DNA of 64,000 nt from Pedobacter sp. W3I1 (GTDB lineage Bacteria; Bacteroidota; Bacteroidia; Sphingobacteriales; Sphingobacteriaceae): the NCBI RefSeq assembly GCF_030816015.1, contig NZ_JAUSXN010000001.1, positions 2,480,001 through 2,544,000 on the forward strand, read 5' to 3'. This document shows positions 31,523 through 40,816 of the stretch, in pieces. How positions within the stretch are numbered: the stretch's first letter is position 1; each line of letters begins with the position of its first letter. The notes under the pieces were generated by a model. It saw only the letters and a program-made list of their open reading frames with translations. It had not been told where the DNA came from and made no database searches. Made by a program: the position numbers and the translations under genes.

Positions 31523-34126
31523 TTAACCAGCGTTTTGGTTTAGGAACACAAAATTATGATCGAACATATCTAACTTAATTTTGCTGTCTTTATCTATCTT
31601 ACCCGCTAATATCTCTTTCGACAGCTCATTTAAGATTCTTTTCTGGATCACTCTTTTCAGTGGTCTGGCGCCAAACTGCGGATCGTAACCCAATTGTGCC
31701 AACCAATCTAAAGCTTCATCGCTGGCATCCATTTCTATGCCCATCTCGGCCAATGTTTGCTGTACATGTTTAAACTGCAAGCTCACAATATTTCTGATTT
31801 CGCTCCGGTTTAATGGGGTAAACATAATCAGCTCATCAATCCGGTTCAAAAACTCAGGGCGAATGGTTTGCTTTAATACTTCAAACAGTTCGTTTTTCGT
31901 TTTGGCAATTACTTCATCGCGGTTTTCATCACTTAAGTTTTTGAAGTTATCCTGAATTAAATGCGCTCCTATGTTAGAGGTCATGATGATGATGATGGTA
32001 TTTTTGAAATTCACCGTCCTTCCTTTATTATCCGTTAAACGGCCATCATCCAATACCTGTAACAGAATATTAAATACATCAGGATGTGCTTTTTCAATCT
32101 CATCAAGCAATACCACCGAATAAGGTTTGCGCCTAACGGCTTCAGTTAACTGTCCGCCTTCATCGTAACCAACATATCCCGGCGGCGCTCCGATTAAACG
32201 CGACACGGCATGGCGCTCTTGGTATTCACTCATATCAATCCGTGTTAAGGCATTTTCATCGTTGAATAAAAATTCGGCCAGGGCTTTTGCAAGCTCCGTT
32301 TTACCTACACCTGTAGTACCCAAAAAGATGAAAGAGCCAATTGGCTTGCGTTTATCCTGTAAGCCTGCACGAGAACGACGGATCGCATCAGAAATGGCTT
32401 CGATTGCTTCATCCTGACCAGCCACACGCTGGTGTAATTCTTCTTCTAAATGAAGCAATTTTTCGCGCTCGCTGGCGATCAGTTTGGTTACCGGAATACC
32501 TGTCCAACGGCCTACCACACCTGCAATATCATCAGCTGTAACTTCTTCTTTAAGCATGCGGCTATCGCTTTGCTGGCTTTCTAAATCAGCTTTAAGTTTT
32601 TCCACCTGATCTTGTGCTTCCTTAATTTTTCCGTAACGTATTTCGGCCACTTTACCGTAATCGCCTGCACGTTCAGCTTGCTCTGCCTCTAATTTATAAT
32701 GCTCTATTTGTTCCAGTTGATTATTAACCGCATCTACCAAATCTTTTTCACCTTGCCATTTGGCTTTCAATTGATCACGCTCTGCTGATAGATTGGCGAT
32801 ATCTTCTGAAAGTTCTTTAACCTTCCTATCGTCTTTTTCCCGTTTAATGGCTTCACGCTCAATTTCTAAACGCATAATTTCACGGTCTAAAGCATCTACA
32901 TTTTCAGGCACACTGTCCATCTCCATGCGCAATTTCGATGCAGCCTCATCCATTAAATCGATGGCTTTATCAGGCAAGAAACGGTCTGAAATATACCGCT
33001 GACTCATTTCTACGGCTGCGATAATGGCTTCATCTTTAATCCTTACTTTATGGTGTGTTTCGTAACGTTCTTTTAAGCCACGAAGGATTGAAATCGCATC
33101 CTGTGTATCAGGTTCTTCAACCATTACCTTTTGGAAACGACGCTCTAATGCTTTATCTTTTTCTAAATATTTTTGATATTCATCTAAAGTTGTTGCACCT
33201 ATGGCACGCAACTCTCCACGGGCAAGGGCAGGTTTTAAAATGTTCGCCGCATCCATTGCACCTTCACCGCCACCAGCACCTACTAAAGTGTGGATCTCAT
33301 CGATAAACAATACAATTTCGCCATCGCTTTGGGTAACCTCTTTTACTACGGCTTTTAAACGTTCTTCGAACTCGCCTTTATATTTGGCACCTGCAATAAG
33401 CGAACCCATATCGAGCGAATAAACCACCTTGCTTTTTAGGTTTTCAGGTACATCACCCTTAATAATCCTAAAAGCAATGCCCTCTGCAATAGCCGTTTTA
33501 CCCACACCTGGCTCACCAATTAAAATAGGGTTGTTCTTGGTTCTGCGTGATAAAATCTGGATGACGCGACGGATTTCTTCATCGCGACCGATCACCGGAT
33601 CAAGTTTTCCGCTCTCGGCATACTCGTTTAAATTCCTTGCATATTTGCTTAGGGCCTGATAAGTTGCTTCGGCATTTTGATCCGTTACCCGGTTATCACC
33701 ACGTAATGCTACAATGGCTTTTTTAAGGTCTTTTTCGTTAACGCCCTGTTCTTTTAATAACTTAGAAGTGCTATCGTTAACGGCTAAAATACCTAATAAT
33801 AAATGTTCTACGGATACGAATTCATCTTTAAATTCTTTTAAAAATGTTTGCGCTTTTTGTAAAACGCTATTGGCATTAGATGACAGATAGACATTGCTTC
33901 CGCTCACTTTCGGGAACCTGGCAATCTCTGCATCTAAGTTTTGATTTAATGAATTTAGGTTAACGTTTAATTTCTTTAAAACATAAGAAACCACGTTTTC
34001 ATCAACAGTAAGCAAACCTTTAAGCAGGTGTGCCGTTTCAATAGCCTGTTGCTGATTGCCTTGGGCTATTTCAGAAGCCTGTTGAACTGCTTCCTGGGCT
34101 TTTATTGTAAAATTGTTGAAGTTCAT
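31523..34126 (-). CDS. clpB: ATP-dependent chaperone ClpB
   Basis: An 867-residue Hsp100 disaggregase. Domains in order: two Clp-N repeats (residues about 1-145, starting [17 protein letters not shown]), AAA+ module 1 with Walker [10 protein letters not shown] and Walker [11 protein letters not shown], the long coiled-coil middle domain (about 400-530, rich in Glu/Lys/Arg), and AAA+ module 2 with Walker [10 protein letters not shown] and Walker [13 protein letters not shown] plus the sensor region [11 protein letters not shown]. Full length for the family. With DnaK it rescues aggregated proteins after heat stress. Monocistronic, with its own terminator; no heat-shock element was identified. 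Confidence 0.97.
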   Translation of the reverse strand: MNFNNFTIKAQEAVQQASEIAQGNQQQAIETAHLLKGLLTVDENVVSYVLKKLNVNLNSLNQNLDAEIARFPKVSGSNVYLSSNANSVLQKAQTFLKEFKDEFVSVEHLLLGILAVNDSTSKLLKEQGVNEKDLKKAIVALRGDNRVTDQNAEATYQALSKYARNLNEYAESGKLDPVIGRDEEIRRVIQILSRRTKNNPILIGEPGVGKTAIAEGIAFRIIKGDVPENLKSKVVYSLDMGSLIAGAKYKGEFEERLKAVVKEVTQSDGEIVLFIDEIHTLVGAGGGEGAMDAANILKPALARGELRAIGATTLDEYQKYLEKDKALERRFQKVMVEEPDTQDAISILRGLKERYETHHKVRIKDEAIIAAVEMSQRYISDRFLPDKAIDLMDEAASKLRMEMDSVPENVDALDREIMRLEIEREAIKREKDDRKVKELSEDIANLSAERDQLKAKWQGEKDLVDAVNNQLEQIEHYKLEAEQAERAGDYGKVAEIRYGKIKEAQDQVEKLKADLESQQSDSRMLKEEVTADDIAGVVGRWTGIPVTKLIASEREKLLHLEEELHQRVAGQDEAIEAISDAIRRSRAGLQDKRKPIGSFIFLGTTGVGKTELAKALAEFLFNDENALTRIDMSEYQERHAVSRLIGAPPGYVGYDEGGQLTEAVRRKPYSVVLLDEIEKAHPDVFNILLQVLDDGRLTDNKGRTVNFKNTIIIIMTSNIGAHLIQDNFKNLSDENRDEVIAKTKNELFEVLKQTIRPEFLNRIDELIMFTPLNRSEIRNIVSLQFKHVQQTLAEMGIEMDASDEALDWLAQLGYDPQFGARPLKRVIQKRILNELSKEILAGKIDKDSKIKLDMFDHNFVFLNQNAG

Positions 34127-34317
34127 ATCCCTTTTAAGTCAAAACAAATGCCACAGTAGTTTTGATTTTACAATCGGAAATTTTGTCGGTAAGATTTTAA
34201 TATTTATGACTAAATTACTGATAATTAGTGATTTATACTGAAAATTTGTCGTGTATGGATTTAAACTTTACAGTTTGGTATTATAAATTGCCAACTGAAA
34301 ACTGTCAAACTGATCAG

Positions 34318-34430
34318 GGCGTTACCAATCCCGTGAAATACGGGAAAGGGTCGGGCTTTTCAGGGCTCCGCTTCGCTCCGGTACCGATGAAGGATCGGTA
34401 CTGAACCCTTACAATCCCTAACGCGGTATT
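34318..34430. repeat. Dispersed repeat, inverted copy of 7918-8035
   Basis: Contains GGTCGGGCTTTTCAGGGCTC, CGGTACCGATGAAGGATCGG and ACCCTTACAATCCCTAACGC, the reverse complement of blocks at 7918-8035. It is slightly longer in the middle. Confidence 0.7.
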
Positions 34431-34456
34431 TTTTGGAAGTAACTTCGCGAATATTT

Positions 34457-34489
34457 AGACCTCGCAGGTTTTTAAAACCTGTGAGGTCT
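34457..34489. repeat. CCTCGCAGG palindrome, copy 2
   Basis: AGACCTCGCAGGTTT pairs with AAACCTGTGAGGTCT, a nearly perfect 33-base palindrome of the same type as 61800-61832 and the terminator at 7863-7901. No gene ends next to it. Confidence 0.75.
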
Positions 34490-34730
34490 GGAACATTGAT
34501 ATGAACGAAGAACCATTGTTAAATAAACCTGATAGAACGGAAAGCCCGGAGCGAAGAATGAGTGAGGACTTGGAGGGATAGCAGGACTGTCGTAACCTAA
34601 GCATGCCGAACCCCGCTTTTCCAAAAAAAAATTGACTACCTAAGTCACCTGAATGTATCTAAGTGATGCGGTTAATTTAATATTTTAGGCTTAAGACCTG
34701 CGAGGTGTATCAAAGGCGTTCGTCTTTCCC

Positions 34731-34790
34731 ACATAGGCGGGAATCCTAAAGCATATGGCATTAAGATTCCCAATCGGGTTGGGAATGACG
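34731..34790. repeat. Palindromic repeat of the CGTCTTTCCC...GGGAATGACG family
   Basis: Left part CGTCTTTCCCACATAGGCGG and right part CCAATCGGGTTGGGAATGAC; a longer copy occurs at 55995-56087. The rest of 34127-34839 holds CAGTT-type short repeats, an AAGCCCGGAGCGAAGAATGA block (also at 48910-48950 in another version), and no gene. Confidence 0.75.
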
Positions 34791-34830
34791 ATTCTTCGCA
34801 ACCTATCAATTCCGATAAAAAGGAACATCT

Positions 34831-34853
34831 TTTACTTACTTACTTACTTACTT
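34831..34853. repeat. Tetranucleotide repeat across the GH78 stop codon
   Basis: About five units of TTAC/GTAA. The stop TAA of the rhamnosidase gene is formed by the repeat itself (AAA GTA AGT AAG TAA). Confidence 0.85.
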
Positions 34854-37515
34854 TATGCTCAATCACATATTTGCCAGCAGATAAATCTATTTTGGTGTTA
34901 TTAGTCATTTTACCATTTACATAAACATTTCTACCACTTGTTGGTGGTAGGCTAAAAGTAGCAGAAGAGTTGGCCGGAATGGTAATGTCATATCTAACCC
35001 CATTGTCAACTTTTTTCCATGCGCTGATAATCTTTCCGTATGGACCAATGTGGCTGGCTTCGAAAGAATTTAGACCTTCCATAATGTGCGGATTCAATAT
35101 GACATGTTTAAAGCCAGGCTGTTTTTCATCTGGTTTAATACCACCTGGCGATTTGTATAACCAGGCACCAATTTCGCCGAACATAATGTGGTTCATTGAA
35201 ATATCCGATTTTGCATCTATAGGCCAGTTCTCGTATAAAGTGGTAGCGCCATTTTCCATCCACCAGCCCCAGCTTGGATAGGTTTTTTGAGCGGCAATTT
35301 TATAGGCAATATCACTATAACCATTTTCGCTTAAAGCATTTAAAATGGCTTTGGTGCCTAATAAGCCAACATCTAGGTGGAAACCATCAGCTTCCACACG
35401 TTTCACTAAATTTTCGGCAACTAAAGCAATCGATTCTTCCGGAACAATTTTCCAATAAAGTGGAACGCTCATTTCGGTCTGTACGCCCGAAGCATAAATT
35501 CCTTTTTCTTTATTTAAGTACTTGCTGTTAAAAGCATCTTTAATTTTTTTAGCCAGCGCCATGTACTTTTCATAATCGTCGTTTTTACCTAAAATTTTTG
35601 CTGCTTTGGCCAAAATAAGCACATCTGCATAGTAATAACAGGTAGAGGTAAGCTCGACAGGTGATTTTGATTTTACGGGAATCCAATCGCCCAAGCCCCA
35701 GGTAGTTAAACCTGTTGGGTAGGTTTCATCAATGTGGTTCACGTATTTTCTGATATTTTCGTAACAATCGGCAAGTAATTTTTTGTCGCCGTAAAACAGG
35801 TAAACATTCCATGGGATAATGGCAATCGTACTGGTCCAATCAGGGCCATTACCCCACTCGTAACCCCAGCCGTCGGTAGGGATGATGGATGGTAAAACAC
35901 CGTTCGGCTGTTGCTCGTCGCGATGATCGGCAAGCCATTTTTCGTAAATGGTAATCCCATCAAAACCATAAAGGCCTGTTTCTATGGCAATCTGTGCATC
36001 GCCTGTCCAGCCGTTTTTCTCTCTCTGCGGACAATCTGTAGGGTAGCCAAAAAGATTTGATAGATAAGAATTGTTGGTGGCGTAATAGATTTTATTGATG
36101 ATTGGTTCTGACGATTTAACATCGCCCACAATGGGCACATCACTGTGCATAAAATAACCAACGAGATCTTCTTTTTTCAATTCGATGGGAGCGGAACTGC
36201 TTACTTCCACATATTGAAAGCCCTTATAATTAAAATGTGGCATAAAACTTTGCGCACCTTTTCCGTTCAAAATAAGGATATCGGTTTGGAAAGGATCGGT
36301 ATCATCAGTTGGGCGGTAATGGGCATCAATATTCGAGATATCCACGTGCCCGTTGGTATATAAACGCTCTCCATGTTTCAGTTTAATAACCGTACCGGCC
36401 GGGCCACTTACTGTGATTTTGCTTACACCCGAAATATTCCTGCCCAGATCGAAAAGGTAGGTGGTATCATTAAATTTTCTTAAACTTTTGCTGGCTATTT
36501 CCTCCACATTGTGGATAGGATGCATGGCCTGTGCAACAATATTTTTAGATGGAGCTGAACGGTAAATCACATTTTTCCACTCGGTATCGTCAAAATTTGG
36601 TGTGTTCCAGCCTGCTTTTTCCAGGCGGGCATCATAATGTTCGGCGGTATAAATGCTATTAAAAATAATAGGACTTAAGGCTGTTTTCCATTCTTTACCC
36701 GATTTAATGGTTTCGGTTGTGCCATCTTCGTAAGTAATGCGCACATCAAGACAAAAAGTTGGTCTGTTACGCCACGGGGCTCTGTCGAAATCCCAAACTG
36801 CGGTTGATTGGTGGTTATACCATCCATTGCCCAGCAATACGCCAATAGCATTTTTACCGCTGCTGATTGCATGGGTTACATCATAGGTAACGTATAGGGT
36901 TCGTCTGTCAAAACGGGTGTACATGGGGTCCATGCGGTGGTTGCCTATTTTCTTCCCATTAATAGAAAGTTCGTACAATCCGGCTGCAGCAATGTATGCC
37001 CTGGCCGATTTGATTTTTTTAATGGTAGTAAAGGTATTTCGGAAATAGGGAGCAGGTTTAAGTTTGGTATTTTCGTTATCAGCAATCCATGCGCCCTGCC
37101 AATTCTCCATTTTCATCATCCCCGTTTCAAAGCTGGCGATGTATGCCTTATTTGATTTCTTTTGGTTTCCATCGGCAATATCAACCCTCCAATAGTATTT
37201 AATAAAAGGTTTTAGTGGCTGGCCCGAATAAACAATCAGATTTTTTTCTGAAGCTATCCATCCCGTGTTCCAAAGTTTTGCCTCAGCCTTAACAAGCGAA
37301 GCTGAATCGGTATCTACTAAAATACGGTAGGCTGTTTGTTTAGCGCCTTGGCTGTTATCGTTCATTTGCCAGGTAAAACGCGGGTTTGGATTGTCTAATC
37401 CCATCGGATTAACCAAATATTCGGTTTTTAACGCCGTAACCGATTGAGCAAGCGCTTTGGAAATAGGGACAAGGGCAAAAAATAGAGCAGTTACCTGTAG
37501 AAATCTGAGGTTCAT
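34840..37515 (-). CDS. Alpha-L-rhamnosidase, GH78 family
   Basis: An 891-residue exported enzyme: signal peptide 1-23 (ISKALAQ), N-terminal Bac_rhamnosid_N-type beta domains (about 25-330, with TRFDRRTLYVTYDV and LLGNGWYNHQS), then the (alpha/alpha)6 catalytic barrel carrying the GH78 hallmark DCPQREKNGWTGDAQ, whose Asp and Glu are the acid residues, followed by WGWWMENGATTLYENW and a C-terminal beta domain (VNGKMTNNTKIDLSAGKYVI). It releases L-rhamnose from plant glycosides or rhamnogalacturonan in the periplasm. No SusC/SusD pair is adjacent, so it is an isolated glycosidase. The stop codon lies inside a GTAA tetranucleotide repeat. Confidence 0.95.
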   Translation of the reverse strand: MNLRFLQVTALFFALVPISKALAQSVTALKTEYLVNPMGLDNPNPRFTWQMNDNSQGAKQTAYRILVDTDSASLVKAEAKLWNTGWIASEKNLIVYSGQPLKPFIKYYWRVDIADGNQKKSNKAYIASFETGMMKMENWQGAWIADNENTKLKPAPYFRNTFTTIKKIKSARAYIAAAGLYELSINGKKIGNHRMDPMYTRFDRRTLYVTYDVTHAISSGKNAIGVLLGNGWYNHQSTAVWDFDRAPWRNRPTFCLDVRITYEDGTTETIKSGKEWKTALSPIIFNSIYTAEHYDARLEKAGWNTPNFDDTEWKNVIYRSAPSKNIVAQAMHPIHNVEEIASKSLRKFNDTTYLFDLGRNISGVSKITVSGPAGTVIKLKHGERLYTNGHVDISNIDAHYRPTDDTDPFQTDILILNGKGAQSFMPHFNYKGFQYVEVSSSAPIELKKEDLVGYFMHSDVPIVGDVKSSEPIINKIYYATNNSYLSNLFGYPTDCPQREKNGWTGDAQIAIETGLYGFDGITIYEKWLADHRDEQQPNGVLPSIIPTDGWGYEWGNGPDWTSTIAIIPWNVYLFYGDKKLLADCYENIRKYVNHIDETYPTGLTTWGLGDWIPVKSKSPVELTSTCYYYADVLILAKAAKILGKNDDYEKYMALAKKIKDAFNSKYLNKEKGIYASGVQTEMSVPLYWKIVPEESIALVAENLVKRVEADGFHLDVGLLGTKAILNALSENGYSDIAYKIAAQKTYPSWGWWMENGATTLYENWPIDAKSDISMNHIMFGEIGAWLYKSPGGIKPDEKQPGFKHVILNPHIMEGLNSFEASHIGPYGKIISAWKKVDNGVRYDITIPANSSATFSLPPTSGRNVYVNGKMTNNTKIDLSAGKYVIEHKVSK

Positions 37516-37597
37516 AGTTTAATGGTTATTCAAAAACTAAGGTATTAAAATAAAATGCTGATAAAGGAACCACAATAGAAATTTTACGCATAAAAAA

Positions 37598-37617
37598 AGA
37601 CGAGGTTTAACTCGTCT
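37598..37617 (-). terminator. Terminator after the pyrE-SRPBCC genes
   Basis: A 7-bp stem (AGACGAG with CTCGTCT), 6-base loop and seven T residues on the minus strand, 53 bases past the SRPBCC gene stop. Confidence 0.88.
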
Positions 37618-37669
37618 CATCTGTGGAATCACATGATCTGTGAAATCGTTCTATCTGTGTAATTACTTT

Positions 37670-38068
37670 TTAACCTAATATGCCTTTTAGTTTTTCTGTT
37701 TGATGATCGGCCAGTTTTTGTAGTGGACCAGATGCCAACATTTTCATCATCATGTTCAGGTCTGCTGAAATAATGTGTTTAGCTGTAGTGGTTCCATTTC
37801 CATTATCGGTTAAAGTCCATTTTAACTCCACATCAAACGGTGCTTTTTCGCTCGGAATTGCTGTTATTTCCTGGTTTTCGATACGGCTCGAAATCTTAAT
37901 AGCCAATTTTGCCATATTCTGGATGGTAAACCGTGCATCATCTTCGGTAGATTCCCAGTTGTAAATATTTTCTGGCATCAGTTGCTGATGATTGTTCATA
38001 TTGGATAGGAATGTATAAACCTCTGTAACTGGCTTATTCACCTCTACTGCGCTTTCAATAACAGTCAT
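37670..38068 (-). CDS. SRPBCC (START/Bet v1-like) family protein
   Basis: A 132-residue cytosolic protein of the SRPBCC fold: first strand VIESAVEVNKPVTEVYTFLS, then helices and the strands KISSRIENQEITAIP and VELKWTLTDNGNGTTTAKHI, ending in a long C-terminal helix. These proteins bind hydrophobic ligands in a deep pocket; the ligand is unknown. It lies 37 bases after pyrE on the same strand and shares the terminator, so it is probably cotranscribed with pyrE, a pairing seen in related bacteria. Confidence 0.87.
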   Translation of the reverse strand: MTVIESAVEVNKPVTEVYTFLSNMNNHQQLMPENIYNWESTEDDARFTIQNMAKLAIKISSRIENQEITAIPSEKAPFDVELKWTLTDNGNGTTTAKHIISADLNMMMKMLASGPLQKLADHQTEKLKGILG

Positions 38069-38105
38069 TATATATTTATTATAGATTTTTGTTTTTACTC
38101 AAAAT

Positions 38106-38771
38106 TTAAGACTCTGAACTTAAAACCTGTCCCTGTCCCCATTCTGAAGGATTTAAGCGCCATTTACTTAATAATTCCATATCACTTTTGGCGATAATGC
38201 TATGCTCGGCAGCATAATCGATTAAAGCACCATAGTTTGATAAGGTTAAGTAACGACATTTTGCAGCTGCAAAATTTTCATCTGCTTTTTCGAAACCGTA
38301 AGTGAAAATTGCTGCTAAGCCTGCTACCGATAAGCCTGCAGCTCTTAGTGCTTCAACAGCCTGTAAACTGCTTTTTCCGGTTGAAATTAAATCTTCAATA
38401 ACCACCACACGTTGACCCTCTACCACTTCGCCTTCAATTAAACTTCCAGTGCCATGTTCTTTAGCCTTCGCTCTTACATAGATAAAAGGTAAACCAAGTT
38501 CCTGGGCTACTAAAACACCTTGAGGGATTCCAGCAGTTGCAACACCAGCAATAACATCTATAGAACCAAACTCTTCCTGAATGGCCTGCGCAAGTTTCTG
38601 ACGGATATAAGTTCTAACCTGAGGGTGGGAAAGGGTAATTCTGTTGTCGCAATAAATCGGCGATTTCCAACCAGATGCCCAGGTAAAAGGATTATTTGGT
38701 TGTAATTTGATTGCTTTTATCTGTAATAAAAATTCCGCTACCTTTAATTCAATATCACTTTTATTATACAT
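38106..38771 (-). CDS. pyrE: Orotate phosphoribosyltransferase
   Basis: A 221-residue PRTase. The PRPP-binding motif is VVVIEDLISTGKSSLQAV (residues about 120-140), and the orotate-side segments include NNPFTWASGWKSPIYCDNR and the flexible loop region RAKAKEHGTGSLIEG. It joins orotate to PRPP, giving orotidine 5'-monophosphate in de novo pyrimidine synthesis. The C-terminal extension (YAAEHSIIAKSDMELLSKWR) is normal for this bacterial subgroup. First gene of the pyrE-SRPBCC unit. No attenuator or PyrR-type site was recognised in the leader. Confidence 0.96.
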   Translation of the reverse strand: MYNKSDIELKVAEFLLQIKAIKLQPNNPFTWASGWKSPIYCDNRITLSHPQVRTYIRQKLAQAIQEEFGSIDVIAGVATAGIPQGVLVAQELGLPFIYVRAKAKEHGTGSLIEGEVVEGQRVVVIEDLISTGKSSLQAVEALRAAGLSVAGLAAIFTYGFEKADENFAAAKCRYLTLSNYGALIDYAAEHSIIAKSDMELLSKWRLNPSEWGQGQVLSSES

Positions 38772-38879
38772 GGCTCAAAATTACAGATTTATTTGTGTTT
38801 GTCATAACGTTTATTAAGCCCCACTTGTTTTAGCGGAGAGAGGAAATGTCGGGATTTGAATTTAATCACGACTTCCAAA

Positions 38880-38993
38880 TGCCACAAATATCAGAAATTT
38901 TGATGGATGGTAAAAGCTATTTCTTGCCACTCCTTGTAAATCAATGTGATAAAGAATGTAAGGGCTTAAACATTTCTGAAATATCTTGTGGCA
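38880..38993. repeat. Imperfect 114-base palindrome between pyrE and the AraC gene
   Basis: TGCCACAAATATCAGAAATT at the left and CATTTCTGAAATATCTTGTG-GCA at the right are inverted copies with two small gaps. Short open frames on both strands (70 and 61 codons) result from the symmetry and have no protein features. The rest of 38772-39128 has no recognisable content except the regulator site at 39059-39080. Confidence 0.6.
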
Positions 38994-39058
38994 GTAAAAG
39001 ATTATTTTTACGCTTCGGAGTTTTATTACAGCGCTTAATTGTCTCATTAATGGTATAA

Positions 39059-39080
39059 TTTGTTCCGATTTTTACAATCA
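39059..39080. promoter_or_regulatory. Predicted AraC-regulator site 1 (own promoter)
   Basis: TTGTTCCGATTTTTACAATC, 49 bases before the AraC start. It matches site 2 (39949-39970) at about 19 of 22 positions and has the same dyad GATT-(5)-AATC. Confidence 0.55.
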
Positions 39081-39128
39081 CAGGGCTCAGAACTAATCTA
39101 ATTTTACGATCTTGTAATTAATTGGCAT

Positions 39129-39941
39129 ATGGAATTTAAACAGTTTTTACCTTCAGCGGCTTTAAAACCTTATATCAGGCATTATTATATTTTCCAGTCG
39201 GATGCCGATTCGACTTTTGAAGATGTGGTTTTTCCTAGTGGCGATATGGAGGTAATCTTTAATTTGGGCAGTGGAAGCTGGGAATCTCTAGTTGGCAATA
39301 GTTTTAAGAAAACGCCAAAAATTGAACTCTGGGGGCAGATTACAAAACCGCTCGCCATCAGATCGGTAGGTAAACATTCGATGCTCGGCATTAAGTTTTA
39401 CACCCATTCTGCATCGTACTTTTTTAATGATCAGATGGGCGCTTTCAACGACTCAATTACCGATTTGCAAGATGTAATAGGAGGAAGCGCCGATGTGCTC
39501 CATCAAAAACTGTTGGAAACTGAGGGCGAACAAAATAGGATTGATCTTTTAGAAACATTTCTGCTGAAAAGACTAATCAGGCATCAAAAAAAGTCCTTTC
39601 ATATCAATAAGGTAGCCGATATTTTAAATAGTATTCTAAAAGATGCTTCTGGGAGCAATATTACCTATATCGCATCAAGGCACAATATTACTACACGTTA
39701 TTTGCAACGGTTATTACATCAGCATACCGGGCTTTCGCCAAAATCATACGATAAAATTAACCGTTTTCAACAGAGTTTAAAGATGATCTCTAAAAATGAG
39801 CAACCATTTACGAATATTGCCTACGCCTGCGGATATTTTGATCAATCGCATTTTATAAGAGACTTCAAATCCTTTACCGGACTTACCCCTTCAAGTTACC
39901 TGGATAACCTTACTCCGGTAAACCAGCTGCTTTTTCCATAA
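39129..39941 (+). CDS. AraC family transcriptional regulator
   Basis: A 270-residue regulator. The N-terminal part (about 1-150, MEFKQFLPSAALKPYIRHYY, then LWGQITKPLAIRSVGKHSML) is the DUF6597-type ligand-sensing domain. The C-terminal part (170-265) is an HTH_18 pair: ITYIASRHNITTRYLQRLLH, then FTNIAYACGYFDQSHFIRDF with FTGLTPSSYL. The signature PxSY/AxxxGFxDxSHFxRxFK is well kept. A matching palindromic site lies upstream of this gene and upstream of the next operon on the same strand, so it probably controls itself and that operon. Confidence 0.93.
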   Translation: MEFKQFLPSAALKPYIRHYYIFQSDADSTFEDVVFPSGDMEVIFNLGSGSWESLVGNSFKKTPKIELWGQITKPLAIRSVGKHSMLGIKFYTHSASYFFNDQMGAFNDSITDLQDVIGGSADVLHQKLLETEGEQNRIDLLETFLLKRLIRHQKKSFHINKVADILNSILKDASGSNITYIASRHNITTRYLQRLLHQHTGLSPKSYDKINRFQQSLKMISKNEQPFTNIAYACGYFDQSHFIRDFKSFTGLTPSSYLDNLTPVNQLLFP

Positions 39942-39948
39942 GTTTTAT

Positions 39949-39970
39949 TTTGTTCGGATTTGTACAATCC
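39949..39970. promoter_or_regulatory. Predicted AraC-regulator site 2 (PEP-mutase-like operon)
   Basis: TTGTTCGGATTTGTACAATC with the dyad CGGATT-TGTAC-AATCCG, 57 bases before the start at 40027 and 8 bases after the AraC stop. Near-copy of site 1. Confidence 0.6.
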
Positions 39971-39988
39971 GTTGCTTTTTAACGGCTA

Positions 39989-39996
39989 TATCTTTG
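39989..39996 (+). promoter_or_regulatory. -7 box of the PEP-mutase-like operon
   Basis: TATCTTTG fits TAnnTTTG, 30 bases before the ATG and just downstream of the AraC site, a usual activator-promoter arrangement. Confidence 0.55.
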
Positions 39997-40026
39997 ATGT
40001 ATAATCAATTAAACAAGATATAACTT

Positions 40027-40797
40027 ATGAATTCTTTTGAAACATTTAAACATCTGCACAAGAATAGCGCTCCACTTTTGATCGGTAATGTATGGGATGT
40101 AAAAAGTGCGGAAATCTTTCAAATCAGTGGTTTTAGGGCCATCGGTATTTCCAGTCAGGCGCTTTCTAATGCCCTGGGTTATCCAGATGGAGAAAACCTA
40201 CCCTTTGAAGAACTGCTCCGCATAACAAAGCGCATTACCGATGTAGTAGATATTCCACTTACCGTTGATATGGAAGCTGGGTATAGCCGCGACCTACAAG
40301 GCATTCTGGAAAATATAGAAAAACTACATGATTGTGGTGCGGTGGGGATTAACCTTGAGGATACTTTACCTGAAGAAAAGAGAAGCTTGGTACCAGCAGC
40401 TTCGTTTGCAGAAACCGTTGCTGCGGTGGCAGGGCACATCAAGAGAAAAAAAATGAATATCTTTCTGAATATCAGGACGGATGCTTTTCTTTTGGGCTTG
40501 CCAAATGCCTTGGAAGAAACCAAAAATCGCATCAAGTTTTACCACGAAGCAGGAGCAGATGGGATTTTTGTGCCTTGCATTACCAATAGTAATGATATTG
40601 CAGGCATAGTTCAATGTACTTCACTTCCCATCAATGTAATGTGTATGCCCGATCTTCCGGGATTTAAAGTATTAGAATCGCTTGGGGTTAAGCGTATTAG
40701 CATGGGTGGATTCTTCTTCAATAATGTATATGATCACGCAAGTCAACTTGCGAGAAAAATATTGGCAGAGCAGGAGTTTTCGAGCATTTTTTCTTAA
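40027..40797 (+). CDS. Isocitrate lyase / PEP mutase family protein
   Basis: A 256-residue (beta/alpha)8 barrel protein of the ICL/PEPM superfamily. Visible elements: GNVWDVKSAEIFQISGFRAI (barrel start), DVDMEAGY-type metal site as TVDMEAGYSRD, VGINLEDTLPEEKRSLV and LNIRTDAFLLG (Arg of the substrate site). The ICL-specific KKCGH catalytic Cys loop is not present, so it is not an isocitrate lyase; it could be a phosphonomutase, a carboxy-phosphonate or an oxaloacetate-type lyase. Substrate unknown. It is followed after 19 bases by a SnoaL-like gene and preceded by an AraC-type site, so the three genes form one regulated set. Confidence 0.9.
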   Translation: MNSFETFKHLHKNSAPLLIGNVWDVKSAEIFQISGFRAIGISSQALSNALGYPDGENLPFEELLRITKRITDVVDIPLTVDMEAGYSRDLQGILENIEKLHDCGAVGINLEDTLPEEKRSLVPAASFAETVAAVAGHIKRKKMNIFLNIRTDAFLLGLPNALEETKNRIKFYHEAGADGIFVPCITNSNDIAGIVQCTSLPINVMCMPDLPGFKVLESLGVKRISMGGFFFNNVYDHASQLARKILAEQEFSSIFS

Positions 40798-40816
40798 AAC
40801 ATTTAAAAATAAGAAT

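Noticed and set aside
38846..39058. 70-codon plus and 61-codon minus frames
   Set aside because: Both arise from the imperfect palindrome at 38880-38993; no signal, motif or start context supports either.
40027..40797. Isocitrate lyase of the glyoxylate cycle
   Set aside because: The protein is too short and lacks the KKCGH catalytic loop; it is a different member of the superfamily.
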